A stretch of DNA of 7,080 nt from JABFSM01 sp052389555 (GCA_052389555.1 JBQTHV010000045.1:1-7080), one strand, 5' to 3'; positions 1-5,683 are shown, numbered from the stretch's first letter. Program-made: numbers and translations. The notes: generated by a model not told the origin, from the letters alone.

Positions 1-30
1 CCCGGGCTGACCCGTGCGCTCAGGCGGCGC

Positions 31-59
31 TTGACGGTGTGCCAAATGGCAGTTAGGTT
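31..59 (+). promoter_or_regulatory. Putative promoter of the Xre/RES toxin-antitoxin operon
   Basis: TTGACG at 31-36 is a 5/6 match to the sigma70 -35 box. After a 17-bp spacer comes TAGGTT at 54-59, a 3/6 match to the -10 box. The spacer contains the first palindrome (40-51), so a repressor bound there would block RNA polymerase. A -10 box at this place would start transcription at about 65-68, essentially on the ATG at 68, and no Shine-Dalgarno sequence precedes that ATG, so the mRNA may be leaderless. The -35 and spacing are good and the -10 is weak; promoter consensus in this phylum is not well known to me. Confidence 0.45.
40..51. promoter_or_regulatory. Operator half 1: TGCCAAATGGCA near-palindrome
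   Basis: This 12-mer has perfect 5-bp arms (TGCCA/TGGCA) around a 2-bp centre. It differs by one base from the site at 62-73, and the two are 22 bp apart centre to centre, about two helical turns, so both would face the same side of the DNA. Paired inverted repeats overlapping the promoter are what is expected for autoregulation by an Xre-type antitoxin. Binding by the adjacent antitoxin is inference. Confidence 0.6.
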
Positions 60-61
60 TA

Positions 62-73
62 TGCCATATGGCA
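62..73. promoter_or_regulatory. Operator half 2: perfect palindrome TGCCATATGGCA over the start codon
   Basis: A perfect 12-bp palindrome that contains the antitoxin ATG (68-70). It repeats the element at 40-51 with a single base difference. Its place over the expected transcription start and the start codon would let a bound antitoxin or toxin-antitoxin complex block transcription initiation. Confidence 0.6.
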
Positions 74-568
74 AAGACCTCTGCTCTCTCAGCTGGTGAG
101 TCACGTGAGCTTCCGGAGGTCCGCGCCTACATGGAGGCGGTGCGCGCCTCACACGGGCCCCATGTCTATGCCAGGCTCCTTGGAATCAAGGACGATGACC
201 TCGAGAGTCTGCACAAGCGAGTGGAGCGGGGGATAGAGTATCGATTCTTCGAGCGACTCCTTCGCATTATGGACCTACCCAGCCGGACCATTGCTGACAT
301 TCTTCTCATCCCCACTAGAACGGTCCATCGCAGGAAGACAGAAGGACGACTTCGTCCCGACGAGTCTGACCGCGTATTGAGGCTGACCCGCCTCTATGGA
401 AGAGCCATCGAGCTGTTTGAGGGAGATCATGTTGCCGCTCTTCAGTGGTTGCGGTCTCCCTCCAAAGCGCTCGGCGGAGCTACCCCCCTTGTCATGAGCA
501 AGACCGAGCCAGGAGCAATAGAAGTGGAGCGCCTGATCGGTCGCCTCGAGCATGGTGTCTTTTCCTGA
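68..568 (+). CDS. Xre/MbcA/ParS-type (DUF2384) antitoxin
   Basis: Antitoxin of a RES-Xre type II module, 166 aa. It should bind and neutralise the RES toxin encoded immediately downstream and repress its own operon. An N-terminal helical region (about 14-50) precedes an Xre-like helix-turn-helix at about 58-90 (RIMDLPSRTIADIL, then IPTRTVHRRK). The C-terminal toxin-binding domain (about 100-163) has the family signatures ALQWLRSPSKALGG and, near the end, IEVERLIGRLEHGV. The length is usual for the family. I chose the ATG at 68; no Shine-Dalgarno is visible and the ATG lies inside a palindrome, so leaderless translation is possible. The stop TGA directly abuts the toxin GTG. Codons such as ATT, CTT, ACT and AGA are commoner than in the kinase gene, hinting at transfer. 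Family assignment is firm; repression of the palindromes is inferred. Confidence 0.88.
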   Translation: MAKTSALSAGESRELPEVRAYMEAVRASHGPHVYARLLGIKDDDLESLHKRVERGIEYRFFERLLRIMDLPSRTIADILLIPTRTVHRRKTEGRLRPDESDRVLRLTRLYGRAIELFEGDHVAALQWLRSPSKALGGATPLVMSKTEPGAIEVERLIGRLEHGVFS

Positions 569-1027
569 GTGATACCCGCGTGGCGAATAGTAAAGCAGCG
601 GTTGGCCCGCGCGGCCTTTGACGGCGAGGGTGCGCGACTCTATGGCACTCGCTGGACCAGTGTTGGCCGCCGAGTCGTATGTACCTCCAGCACGGTAGCA
701 TTGGCGACGCTCGAAATAGTCGCCCATCTCGATTCTACCGCCTCTCTGTCAGCGTACAGTCTATTCGAAGCTCAGATCCCCGAGGTCTTGGTCGAAACTG
801 TCGATGCTCCTATCCTGCCACCGGACTGGATGGCTTTTCCCGACCCTTTGCGACTCGCAACCATTGGGGACGCCTGGCTCGATTCGGACCGTTCGGCAGT
901 TCTGAACGTACCAAGCGCGATCGTTGGCATCGAATTCAACTACTTATTGAATCCGCTTCATCGCGACTTCCCTTTGATTCAAATAGGGCCCGAGCAACCC
1001 TATCGCCTTGATCTGAGGCTCATCTGA
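569..1027 (+). CDS. RES-domain toxin (NAD+-degrading family)
   Basis: Toxin of the RES-Xre module, 152 aa. Characterised family members are ADP-ribosyltransferase-like enzymes that deplete cellular NAD+ or modify a target, halting growth until the antitoxin binds. Visible signatures are WRIVKQR at 5-11, FDGEGARLYGTRW at 17-29, the LATLEIVAHLD stretch at 46-55, and GDAWL..RSAVLNVPSAIV with NYLLNP at 100-129. The conserved Arg-Glu-Ser set is represented by R23/R29, E49 and S116 as best candidates, so the enzyme looks intact. The start is GTG at 569, right after the antitoxin stop at 568 with no gap, which implies translational coupling and keeps toxin output tied to antitoxin translation. Family assignment is firm; the biochemical activity is taken from the family. 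Confidence 0.88.
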   Translation: MIPAWRIVKQRLARAAFDGEGARLYGTRWTSVGRRVVCTSSTVALATLEIVAHLDSTASLSAYSLFEAQIPEVLVETVDAPILPPDWMAFPDPLRLATIGDAWLDSDRSAVLNVPSAIVGIEFNYLLNPLHRDFPLIQIGPEQPYRLDLRLI

Positions 1028-1044
1028 GGCAGCGCCGAGGTGCC

Positions 1045-1185
1045 ATGAGGCGAGGCGCCCTGGGCCGTCGGCAAGCAAATCACGAGCTCTTCGGCAACGG
1101 CATGGTGCTGAGCATGGAGGTGGACGGCGATCAGGTGGTTGGAGCTGCGCTCGGCGGAGTGCGATACCGGCGGGTGAGCCCCTAG
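1045..1185 (+). pseudogene. C-terminal gene remnant, 46 codons
   Basis: An open frame from ATG 1045 to TAG 1183-1185 encodes 46 aa. The first dozen residues (MRRGALGRRQAN) look random. The rest contains GMVLSMEVDGDQVVGAALGG and ends GVRYRRVSP. That pattern, a beta-strand pair with a V-DGD turn and a closing YRRV, is what I would expect at the extreme C-terminus of a periplasmic hydrolase such as a serine-hydrolase or beta-lactamase-like protein. No upstream body of such a gene is present, because the RES toxin occupies that place. It is best read as the tail of a gene truncated when the toxin-antitoxin module arrived. A real small protein is possible, but I see no good ribosome binding site. 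Confidence 0.4.
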
Positions 1186-1195
1186 CCTCAGCCGC

Positions 1196-1549
1196 TCAAG
1201 TAGATGGCCAGATGCGCACTCGGTGTTCGTCCACCACCCACAAACGACCTTGCACTTCTTCGGTCTCGAGAAGAGGTATTAACTTCCGAATCAAGGCAGC
1301 GAGTAGAGTAGGACTTGGGACTCGCGGCCTGAAGACGACGATGCCAGGCGTCTGCTCGGGCTGATGCCGGCGGATATCAGCGAAGTCCTTGTCGAGGGTA
1401 ACCAGGACCCGATTCTCGGAGACACCACGTTGCAGGAGTTGTTCATCTGGCGAGCCGGCCAGCTCCTCTGTTTGGGCGGTTTCGACGCTATGACCGGCCG
1501 TACCCAAGAGGTCGGCAACGACGGCTGGAATGTTCTCATCCAACTGAAT
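1196..1549 (-). CDS. DUF5615 PIN-like toxin
   Basis: Putative ribonuclease-type toxin of a DUF433-DUF5615 pair, about 117 aa. The conserved core begins IQLDENIPAVVADLL. Next come the HSVETAQTEELAGSPDEQLLQ segment and VLVTLDKDF, then GIVVFRPRVP in the centre and a helical C-terminus ending RVRIWPST. The acidic residues of LDEN, SPDE and TLDKDF are those expected to hold the metal in this PIN-like fold. The start is a problem. The reading frame stays open far upstream, the first in-frame ATG is at 1606 (47 nt inside the antitoxin gene, no Shine-Dalgarno), and a TTG lies at 1543. Family length and a GAGAG motif at 1561-1557 point to the ATT at 1549, an unusual start codon, 10 nt after the antitoxin stop. 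A GTG at 1557 is one frame off. Family assignment is good; the start is uncertain. Confidence 0.75.
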   Translation of the reverse strand: MQLDENIPAVVADLLGTAGHSVETAQTEELAGSPDEQLLQRGVSENRVLVTLDKDFADIRRHQPEQTPGIVVFRPRVPSPTLLAALIRKLIPLLETEEVQGRLWVVDEHRVRIWPST

Positions 1550-1559
1550 TGGGCCACTC

Positions 1560-1787
1560 TCAGGCCGAGATCGGAACGATCCGATCGCGCGCAAGGTCAG
1601 CCGCATATGACAACGCTGCAGGAATCGCTTCCGCCGGCAGGGTAGGCCACTGCCGGTGCAGTTCGTCCGGGGTGGTACCGGCGGCCAGATTCTCGAGCAC
1701 CAGCGAAACCGCAATCCGGGTACCCTTGAAGCGAGGTACGCCGTGGAGCGTCTGAGGATCTGCGACAATGTAGTCTTGCCAGCGCAT
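1560..1787 (-). CDS. DUF433 family antitoxin
   Basis: Small DNA-binding-type antitoxin of 75 aa, expected to neutralise the DUF5615 protein encoded 10 nt downstream. It starts MRWQDYIVADPQTLHGVPRF and continues KGTRIAVSLVLENLAAGTTPDEL, the classic DUF433 pattern (an I-x-DP-x-hhxG-P-xhxGTRhxVxxhhxxLAxG core) followed by a winged-helix-like segment, PTLPAEAIPAALSYAADL. The length matches the family. The ATG at 1787 is supported by GGAGG at 1796-1792, 4 nt upstream. The frame stays open well beyond this ATG into the kinase gene, but nothing there resembles the family. It is divergent from the kinase gene, with 114 bp between starts. Autoregulation is the family expectation; a candidate operator lies at 1832-1848. 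Confidence 0.85.
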   Translation of the reverse strand: MRWQDYIVADPQTLHGVPRFKGTRIAVSLVLENLAAGTTPDELHRQWPTLPAEAIPAALSYAADLARDRIVPISA

Positions 1788-1791
1788 GGCG

Positions 1792-1796
1792 CCTCC
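1792..1796 (-). promoter_or_regulatory. Shine-Dalgarno of the DUF433 antitoxin
   Basis: GGAGG on the - strand, 4 nt before the ATG at 1787. It fixes the start of the 75-aa antitoxin against the much longer open frame. Confidence 0.65.
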
Positions 1797-1831
1797 AAAC
1801 GTAAAGATAAGCGAGTTGCTATAGCCGCCAT

Positions 1832-1848
1832 GAGGTCGGCTTGACCTC
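1832..1848. promoter_or_regulatory. Inverted repeat GAGGTC-5 bp-GACCTC between divergent genes
   Basis: Perfect 6-bp arms around GGCTT, centred at 1840 between the DUF433 antitoxin start (1787) and the kinase start (1902). The right arm overlaps a TTGACC (1841-1846) that could serve as a -35 element towards the kinase gene, although no good -10 lies at 16-18 bp. Size and place suit an operator for a dimeric regulator, most simply the adjacent antitoxin. A 6-bp repeat can occur by chance in GC-rich DNA, so this is tentative. Confidence 0.35.
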
Positions 1849-1892
1849 GCCCGGGTAGGCCTCACGCTGTAGTTTGGGTTCGACCGAGCTTC

Positions 1893-1896
1893 GAGG
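1893..1896 (+). promoter_or_regulatory. Shine-Dalgarno favouring the TTG start of the kinase
   Basis: GAGG lies 5 nt before TTG 1902 but 14 nt before ATG 1911, so spacing favours the TTG. The nine-base difference does not affect any domain. Confidence 0.4.
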
Positions 1897-1901
1897 CACA
1901 A

Positions 1902-4793
1902 TTGGAAACCATGCGCCGCCTGGCCGAGGCGCTCGCCGGCCGATACTGGATCGAGCGGGAGCTCGGCCAGGGCGGCATGGCGACCGTCTTCCTGGCAGAG
2001 GACCAGCGGCACGCGCGCAAGGTCGCCATCAAGGTGCTCCGGCCCGAGCTGGCCGCGGTGCTCGGCAGGGAGCGCTTCCTCCAGGAGATCCAGGTCACCG
2101 CCAACCTGCAGCACCCGCACATCCTCCCGCTCTTCGATTCGGGCGAGGCCCATGGTTTCCTCTATTACGTCATGCCGTATGTCGAGGGCGAATCGCTCCG
2201 CGAGCGGCTCACGCGAGCGGGACCGCTGCCGGTCTCCGAGGCGCTGGAAATTCTCGGAGACGTGGCGGCCGCGCTGACGGCGGCGCATGCCCAGGGAATC
2301 GTCCATCGGGACATCAAGCCCGAAAACATCCTGATCAAGGACGGCGAAGGGCTGGTTGCCGATTTCGGCATCGCGCTGGCACTCTCCCTGGCGGGCCGGG
2401 ACCGGATCACCGCCACCGGGCTCGCCGTGGGCACTCCTGCATACATGAGCCCGGAGCAGATCACCGGGGATCGCGCGATCGACGGCCGCACCGATACCTA
2501 TGCTTTGGGCTCGGTGCTATTCGAGACACTCACCGGCCAGCCGCCGTTCACCGGTCCGACCCCGCAGGCAGTCATCGCCGGAACGCTCTCCCGGCTGCCG
2601 CGACAGGCCCGCTCGCTACGACCCGACCTGCCGGCGCAGATCGATGCTGCGCTGGCCCGGGCGCTGGCCAAAGAGCCGGCCGATCGCTTCGCCACGCCGA
2701 AAGAGTTCCTCGCCGCGTGTGGGCCGCCGGCGCTCCCGAGCCGGAAGCGCCGCCCGGTCGTCGGCGTCCTGGTGACGCTGGTGCTCCTCGCGGTCGTCGC
2801 CCTGCCGCTCTGGCGAAGCCTGCAGCGCGCCCGGGCCCGGACCTGGCTGCCGCGGATTGCCGAGCTCGCCGAGCGGGGCGACTATGTCGCGGCCTATGAG
2901 CTGGCGGAGCGAGCCGAGGGGCGGATCGGCGGGGACACCACCTTAACCCGGCTCTTCGACGTGGTCGCCGACAGCCTGGCGATTACGACGCAACCGGCGG
3001 GAGCCCGGGTGTACCTCCAGCGGCTTCCGCTGAACGGGGGGCTCGCTCAGCGGGACAGCACCCTGCTCGGCACCACTCCGATGAAAGGGGTGCGCGTGGC
3101 GCGGGCCGATTACCACATGAGCCTCCACAAAGCGGGTTATGCACCGCTCCAGCGGATTCTGTCGAGCGCCTTTCCGCGCGCCGAGATCGCGCCCGAGCAG
3201 GGAAGGACGGTGCCGCTCGGGGTCGAGCTTCTCCCCGCCGATTCGGTCCCTCCCGGAATGGTGGCAGTCACCGGCGGCCCCTATGAGCTAGTGAGTCCCG
3301 ATGTCCCTCCGGGACTTCGCGCCGAGCTGCAACCGTATTGGCTCGACACTTACGAAGTGACCAACCGGCAATTTGTAGAGTTCGTTCGCTCCGGCCGCTA
3401 CCCCGGCGGCTTCGTGGACCGGACTGGGATGCCGGGGCCGCGCGGTTGGACCAGCCAGGAGCCCCCGGCGGGCCAGGACCGCCACCCGGTGGTCGGGGTC
3501 TCCTGGTTCGAGGCCGCGGCGTACTGTGCCTCGGTGGGAAAGCGACTGCCTACTCTGTACGAGTGGGAGAAGGCCGCTCGCAACGGGACCGTATCGCACA
3601 CCGGCGTCATCATGCCGTGGGGTTATACCTCGTCCGCCATTCAGACCGGCCAGCGGGCCAACTTTTCCGGTAGCGGAACTGTGCCGGTGGACAGTCTGCG
3701 GTTTGGCCTCAGTCCCTATGGTGCGTACGCGATGGCCGGCAACGTGAAGGAGTGGCTGGCCAACCGCTCGGGCGCAGGCTTCGTGGTCGCCGGCGGATCG
3801 TGGCAGGACCCGGCGTACCTCTTCTCGCAGCTCGGCTCGCTGTCCGGCGCCACCGCGACGCCGGCGCTCGGATTCCGATGCGCCCGCACCGTGGGAGGAG
3901 GATCGGCAACCGGCAACCAGGGCGGCGGTCCTCTGACGCTTGCCGCGCGTACTCCCGTCTACCATCCGGTCGGTGCCGGCGGTTTCGCGGGGCTCTTGAG
4001 CCATTACCGTTACGACCGCCAGCCAGCCAACGTGCGAGGCCTAACCCGCGTGGAGACTCCGGACTGGATCCGGGAGCGCTTCTGGCTGGACGGCGTCGCG
4101 GGTGACTCGATCCTCGCCTACTTGTATCTCCCGAAACGGGCCCAGCCGCCCTTCCAGACCATTGTGCATGTGCCGTCCAACGGGACATTCTTTTTCTGGC
4201 CGGTCTGGCAAGAGGTCGAGCAAATACTCGGCCCTCATATCAAGGGGGGCCGCGCGGTGCTCGGGGTCGTGCTCAACGGAATGATCGAGCGTCCGCAACC
4301 GGCCGACGTGATTCGCCCTCCCACCAGCTCGGTCCGCTTCCGCGACCGGATGGTGCTGCACGCGACGGAGCTCCGGTTGGGGATCGATTATGTCGAGACT
4401 CGCCCTGACATCGACCGAGAACGCCTGGCCTATGTGGGCTTGAGCTGGGGAGCGGGTTCGCGGCTCTTGTTCGCGGCGCTCGACCAGCGCTTCCGCTCCG
4501 TGGTCCTGATCGGCGCCGGCATCGATGAGCGGATGCAACCGACCTTACCGGAAGCCGCCAACTTCAACTTCGCTCCCTACATCAAGCCACCCAAACTGTT
4601 CATCAACGGGCGGCACGACGAGGAGCACCCCTGGACCACGCGGGCCCTGCCGTTGTGGAATCTGTTGCGGGAGCCGAAGGAGCTGGTACTGATCGATGGG
4701 GCCGGGCACTTGCCGCCGCCGGAAGTACGGGTCGCTCCGATCAACGCCTTCCTCGACAAGACGCTCGGTCCGGTAAAGAGTCGGGAGCAATGA
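1902..4793 (+). CDS. Membrane Ser/Thr kinase - PEGA - FGE-like - alpha/beta hydrolase fusion
   Basis: A 963-aa four-module protein. Residues 13-275 are a Hanks-type kinase with its key residues present: GQGGMA 22-27, VAIK Lys44, Glu62, HRDIKPEN 135-142, DFG 154-156, and activation segment GTPAYMSPEQ 177-186. RKRR 281-284 precedes one membrane helix (about 286-304), placing the kinase in the cytoplasm and the rest outside. A TPR-like helical pair (311-358) is followed by a PEGA-like domain (about 358-445). An FGE/sulfatase-modifying-like domain covers 450-664 (YEVTNRQFVEF, MAGNVKEW, GGSW, GFRCAR). An alpha/beta hydrolase fills about 685-957, with nucleophile GLSWG (Ser848), Asp906 and His936. 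It probably couples an external substrate or its hydrolysis to internal phosphorylation; the ligand is unknown. TTG 1902 has GAGG 5 nt upstream; ATG 1911 is the alternative start. A TGAGG at the stop serves the next gene. Confidence 0.93.
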   Translation: METMRRLAEALAGRYWIERELGQGGMATVFLAEDQRHARKVAIKVLRPELAAVLGRERFLQEIQVTANLQHPHILPLFDSGEAHGFLYYVMPYVEGESLRERLTRAGPLPVSEALEILGDVAAALTAAHAQGIVHRDIKPENILIKDGEGLVADFGIALALSLAGRDRITATGLAVGTPAYMSPEQITGDRAIDGRTDTYALGSVLFETLTGQPPFTGPTPQAVIAGTLSRLPRQARSLRPDLPAQIDAALARALAKEPADRFATPKEFLAACGPPALPSRKRRPVVGVLVTLVLLAVVALPLWRSLQRARARTWLPRIAELAERGDYVAAYELAERAEGRIGGDTTLTRLFDVVADSLAITTQPAGARVYLQRLPLNGGLAQRDSTLLGTTPMKGVRVARADYHMSLHKAGYAPLQRILSSAFPRAEIAPEQGRTVPLGVELLPADSVPPGMVAVTGGPYELVSPDVPPGLRAELQPYWLDTYEVTNRQFVEFVRSGRYPGGFVDRTGMPGPRGWTSQEPPAGQDRHPVVGVSWFEAAAYCASVGKRLPTLYEWEKAARNGTVSHTGVIMPWGYTSSAIQTGQRANFSGSGTVPVDSLRFGLSPYGAYAMAGNVKEWLANRSGAGFVVAGGSWQDPAYLFSQLGSLSGATATPALGFRCARTVGGGSATGNQGGGPLTLAARTPVYHPVGAGGFAGLLSHYRYDRQPANVRGLTRVETPDWIRERFWLDGVAGDSILAYLYLPKRAQPPFQTIVHVPSNGTFFFWPVWQEVEQILGPHIKGGRAVLGVVLNGMIERPQPADVIRPPTSSVRFRDRMVLHATELRLGIDYVETRPDIDRERLAYVGLSWGAGSRLLFAALDQRFRSVVLIGAGIDERMQPTLPEAANFNFAPYIKPPKLFINGRHDEEHPWTTRALPLWNLLREPKELVLIDGAGHLPPPEVRVAPINAFLDKTLGPVKSREQ

Positions 4794-4803
4794 GGATCTG
4801 CCG

Positions 4804-4965
4804 ATGAGAGTCGCCCCGCTTCTCCTGCTACCGATCCTTGCTCTGCCTGCCGCGACGCAACCACCGCCGCCGCCCATCATCGACATGCATCTGCACGCGG
4901 CCAGGGCAACCGACAACGGTCCTCCGCCGCTCGGCTTTTGCCTTCCCACGACCGAATTTCCTGCC
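4804..4965 (+). pseudogene. Amidohydrolase, N-terminal remnant
   Basis: The ATG at 4804 follows the kinase stop by 10 nt, with GAGG (4792-4795) overlapping that stop, so it would be co-translated with the kinase. Residues 1-18 are a signal peptide (MRVAPLLLLPILALPAA). Then comes PIIDMHLHAARATDNGPPPL, in which D27-M-H29-L-H31 is the metal-binding HxH of the amidohydrolase superfamily in its usual N-terminal place. About residue 54 the similarity stops: the several hundred residues that should carry the remaining metal ligands are absent, and the same frame runs into membrane-protein sequence. It is therefore a 54-codon stub of an exported metal-dependent hydrolase, not a functional enzyme. The superfamily call rests on the HxH context and the downstream GPPPLGFCLPTTEFPA, which I associate with this class. 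Confidence 0.65.
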
Positions 4966-5392
4966 CTGTCGGCCTTGGTCGTCTATCGCCTGGTTGCCCG
5001 GGCCGACTGGCGGTCCGGCCTGGGTCTTCTCGCACTGGTTGCTCGATCTGGTGGTTCATCGGCCCGACTTGCCCCTGTATGGCAACACGGCCAAAGTCGG
5101 ATTGGGGTTGTGGGACCATCCGGCGATCGCATTACTGCTCGAGGCGGGCTTGCTCTTCGGCGGGCTCTGGCTCTATCTGCGGGTTATGACCAGATGGCGG
5201 GTGGGATTCGTGATCTTTGGATTCGTCATGCTCGGAATCCAGGTCTTGGTCTTCTTCGGACCGCCGCCGCCATCGCCCAAGGCCGCCGCCGTCACGGCGC
5301 TGGTCGCGTACTTGCTTTTTGCGGGGGTGGCCCGGCTTCTCGAAGTGATCAGGGCGCGGGCGGTACCGCTTCGCCAGCCGAGAGTCGAATGA
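4966..5392 (+). pseudogene. Multi-pass membrane protein, C-terminal half, frameshifted
   Basis: The reading starts in the amidohydrolase frame (SALVVYRLVARADWRSGL, 4969-5022). It then switches to the next frame at about 5023: VFSHWLLDLVVHRPDLPLYG, KVGLGLWDHPAIALLLEAGL, a transmembrane helix GFVIFGFVMLGIQVLVFFGP, PPPSPKA and a last helix, ending RARAVPLRQPRVE at 5392. This order (a helix, SHW-LD-hHRPDLPL, KVGLGLW, helices, FGPPPPS) matches a widespread uncharacterised inner-membrane protein family that I know as roughly 200 aa; only the last two thirds or so is here. The N-terminal helices are missing and the frame is broken by one extra base (or two lost) near 5023, so it is very probably dead. 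A frameshift produced by sequencing would not explain the missing N-terminus. Confidence 0.6.
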
Positions 5393-5651
5393 TGACAGCC
5401 CGGTGGCAGCAGGTACAGAGAAACGCCGCCACCCGATCTTCCCGCGCCGGGTTCCGGCCCGACTCCTGTCGAAGCACGGTTCCGCATCGGGGACACACCG
5501 GGTATTCGAAGCCTTTGGACAGCGCGATACGGATCAGGAGCGCCTCATCCGGATCGAACCGGAGGTAGGTCGTGCACTGAGCCGCGTCAGCATCGACCGA
5601 GTGGGGATTCCCGAGAATGTACCGGAGGAGCAGGCTACTGGAGCGAGTCAT
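5349..5651 (-). CDS. Small zinc-ribbon protein of unknown function
   Basis: A 100-aa protein. The N-terminal half is mixed helical (LRFDPDEALLIRIALSKG). The C-terminal half holds a zinc-ribbon pattern: C53-P-R-C56 and C79-T-C-C82, spaced by 22 residues. Both cysteine pairs sit in short strand-like segments (FEYPVCPRCGTVL and AAFLCTCCHRAVIIRL). Third codon positions are strongly G/C, as expected for a real gene here. The ATG at 5651 has GAGG at 5662-5659 with a 7-nt spacer, but that GAGG is buried in a perfect 8-bp stem (5659-5683), suggesting translational control. The 3' end overlaps the tail of the membrane pseudogene by 44 nt on the opposite strand. Function unknown; zinc binding is inferred from the cysteines. 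Confidence 0.6.
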   Translation of the reverse strand: MTRSSSLLLRYILGNPHSVDADAAQCTTYLRFDPDEALLIRIALSKGFEYPVCPRCGTVLRQESGRNPAREDRVAAFLCTCCHRAVIIRLSAGEAVPPAP

Positions 5652-5658
5652 CAGGCGG

Positions 5659-5683
5659 CCTCGATCGCGGTTGGAGATCGAGG
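5659..5683 (-). promoter_or_regulatory. Hairpin sequestering the zinc-ribbon ribosome binding site
   Basis: CCTCGATC (5659-5666) and GATCGAGG (5676-5683) are perfect 8-bp inverted arms around a 9-nt loop. Read on the - strand, the 3' arm ends in GAGG at 5662-5659, the Shine-Dalgarno of the gene starting at 5651. No T-tract follows on either strand, so it is not an intrinsic terminator. It could instead be a DNA operator. Confidence 0.45.

Noticed and set aside
1607..1831. N-terminal extension of the DUF5615 frame
   Set aside because: It is antisense-free but lies in a wrong frame of the DUF433 gene, and is Arg/Cys-rich without domain character.
1788..2306. N-terminal extension of the DUF433 antitoxin frame reaching into the kinase gene
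   Set aside because: The family starts at MRWQDY with GGAGG just upstream; the extension is antisense to the kinase glycine-loop region and has no family resemblance.
1874..2899. A 341-codon + strand frame parallel to the kinase
   Set aside because: It is a Gly/Arg/Pro-rich alternative frame of the kinase, where all kinase motifs occur in the 1902 frame.
3288..4004. A 238-codon - strand open frame inside the kinase fusion
   Set aside because: It lies opposite the FGE domain, whose motifs are unmistakable on the + strand; no domain on the - strand.
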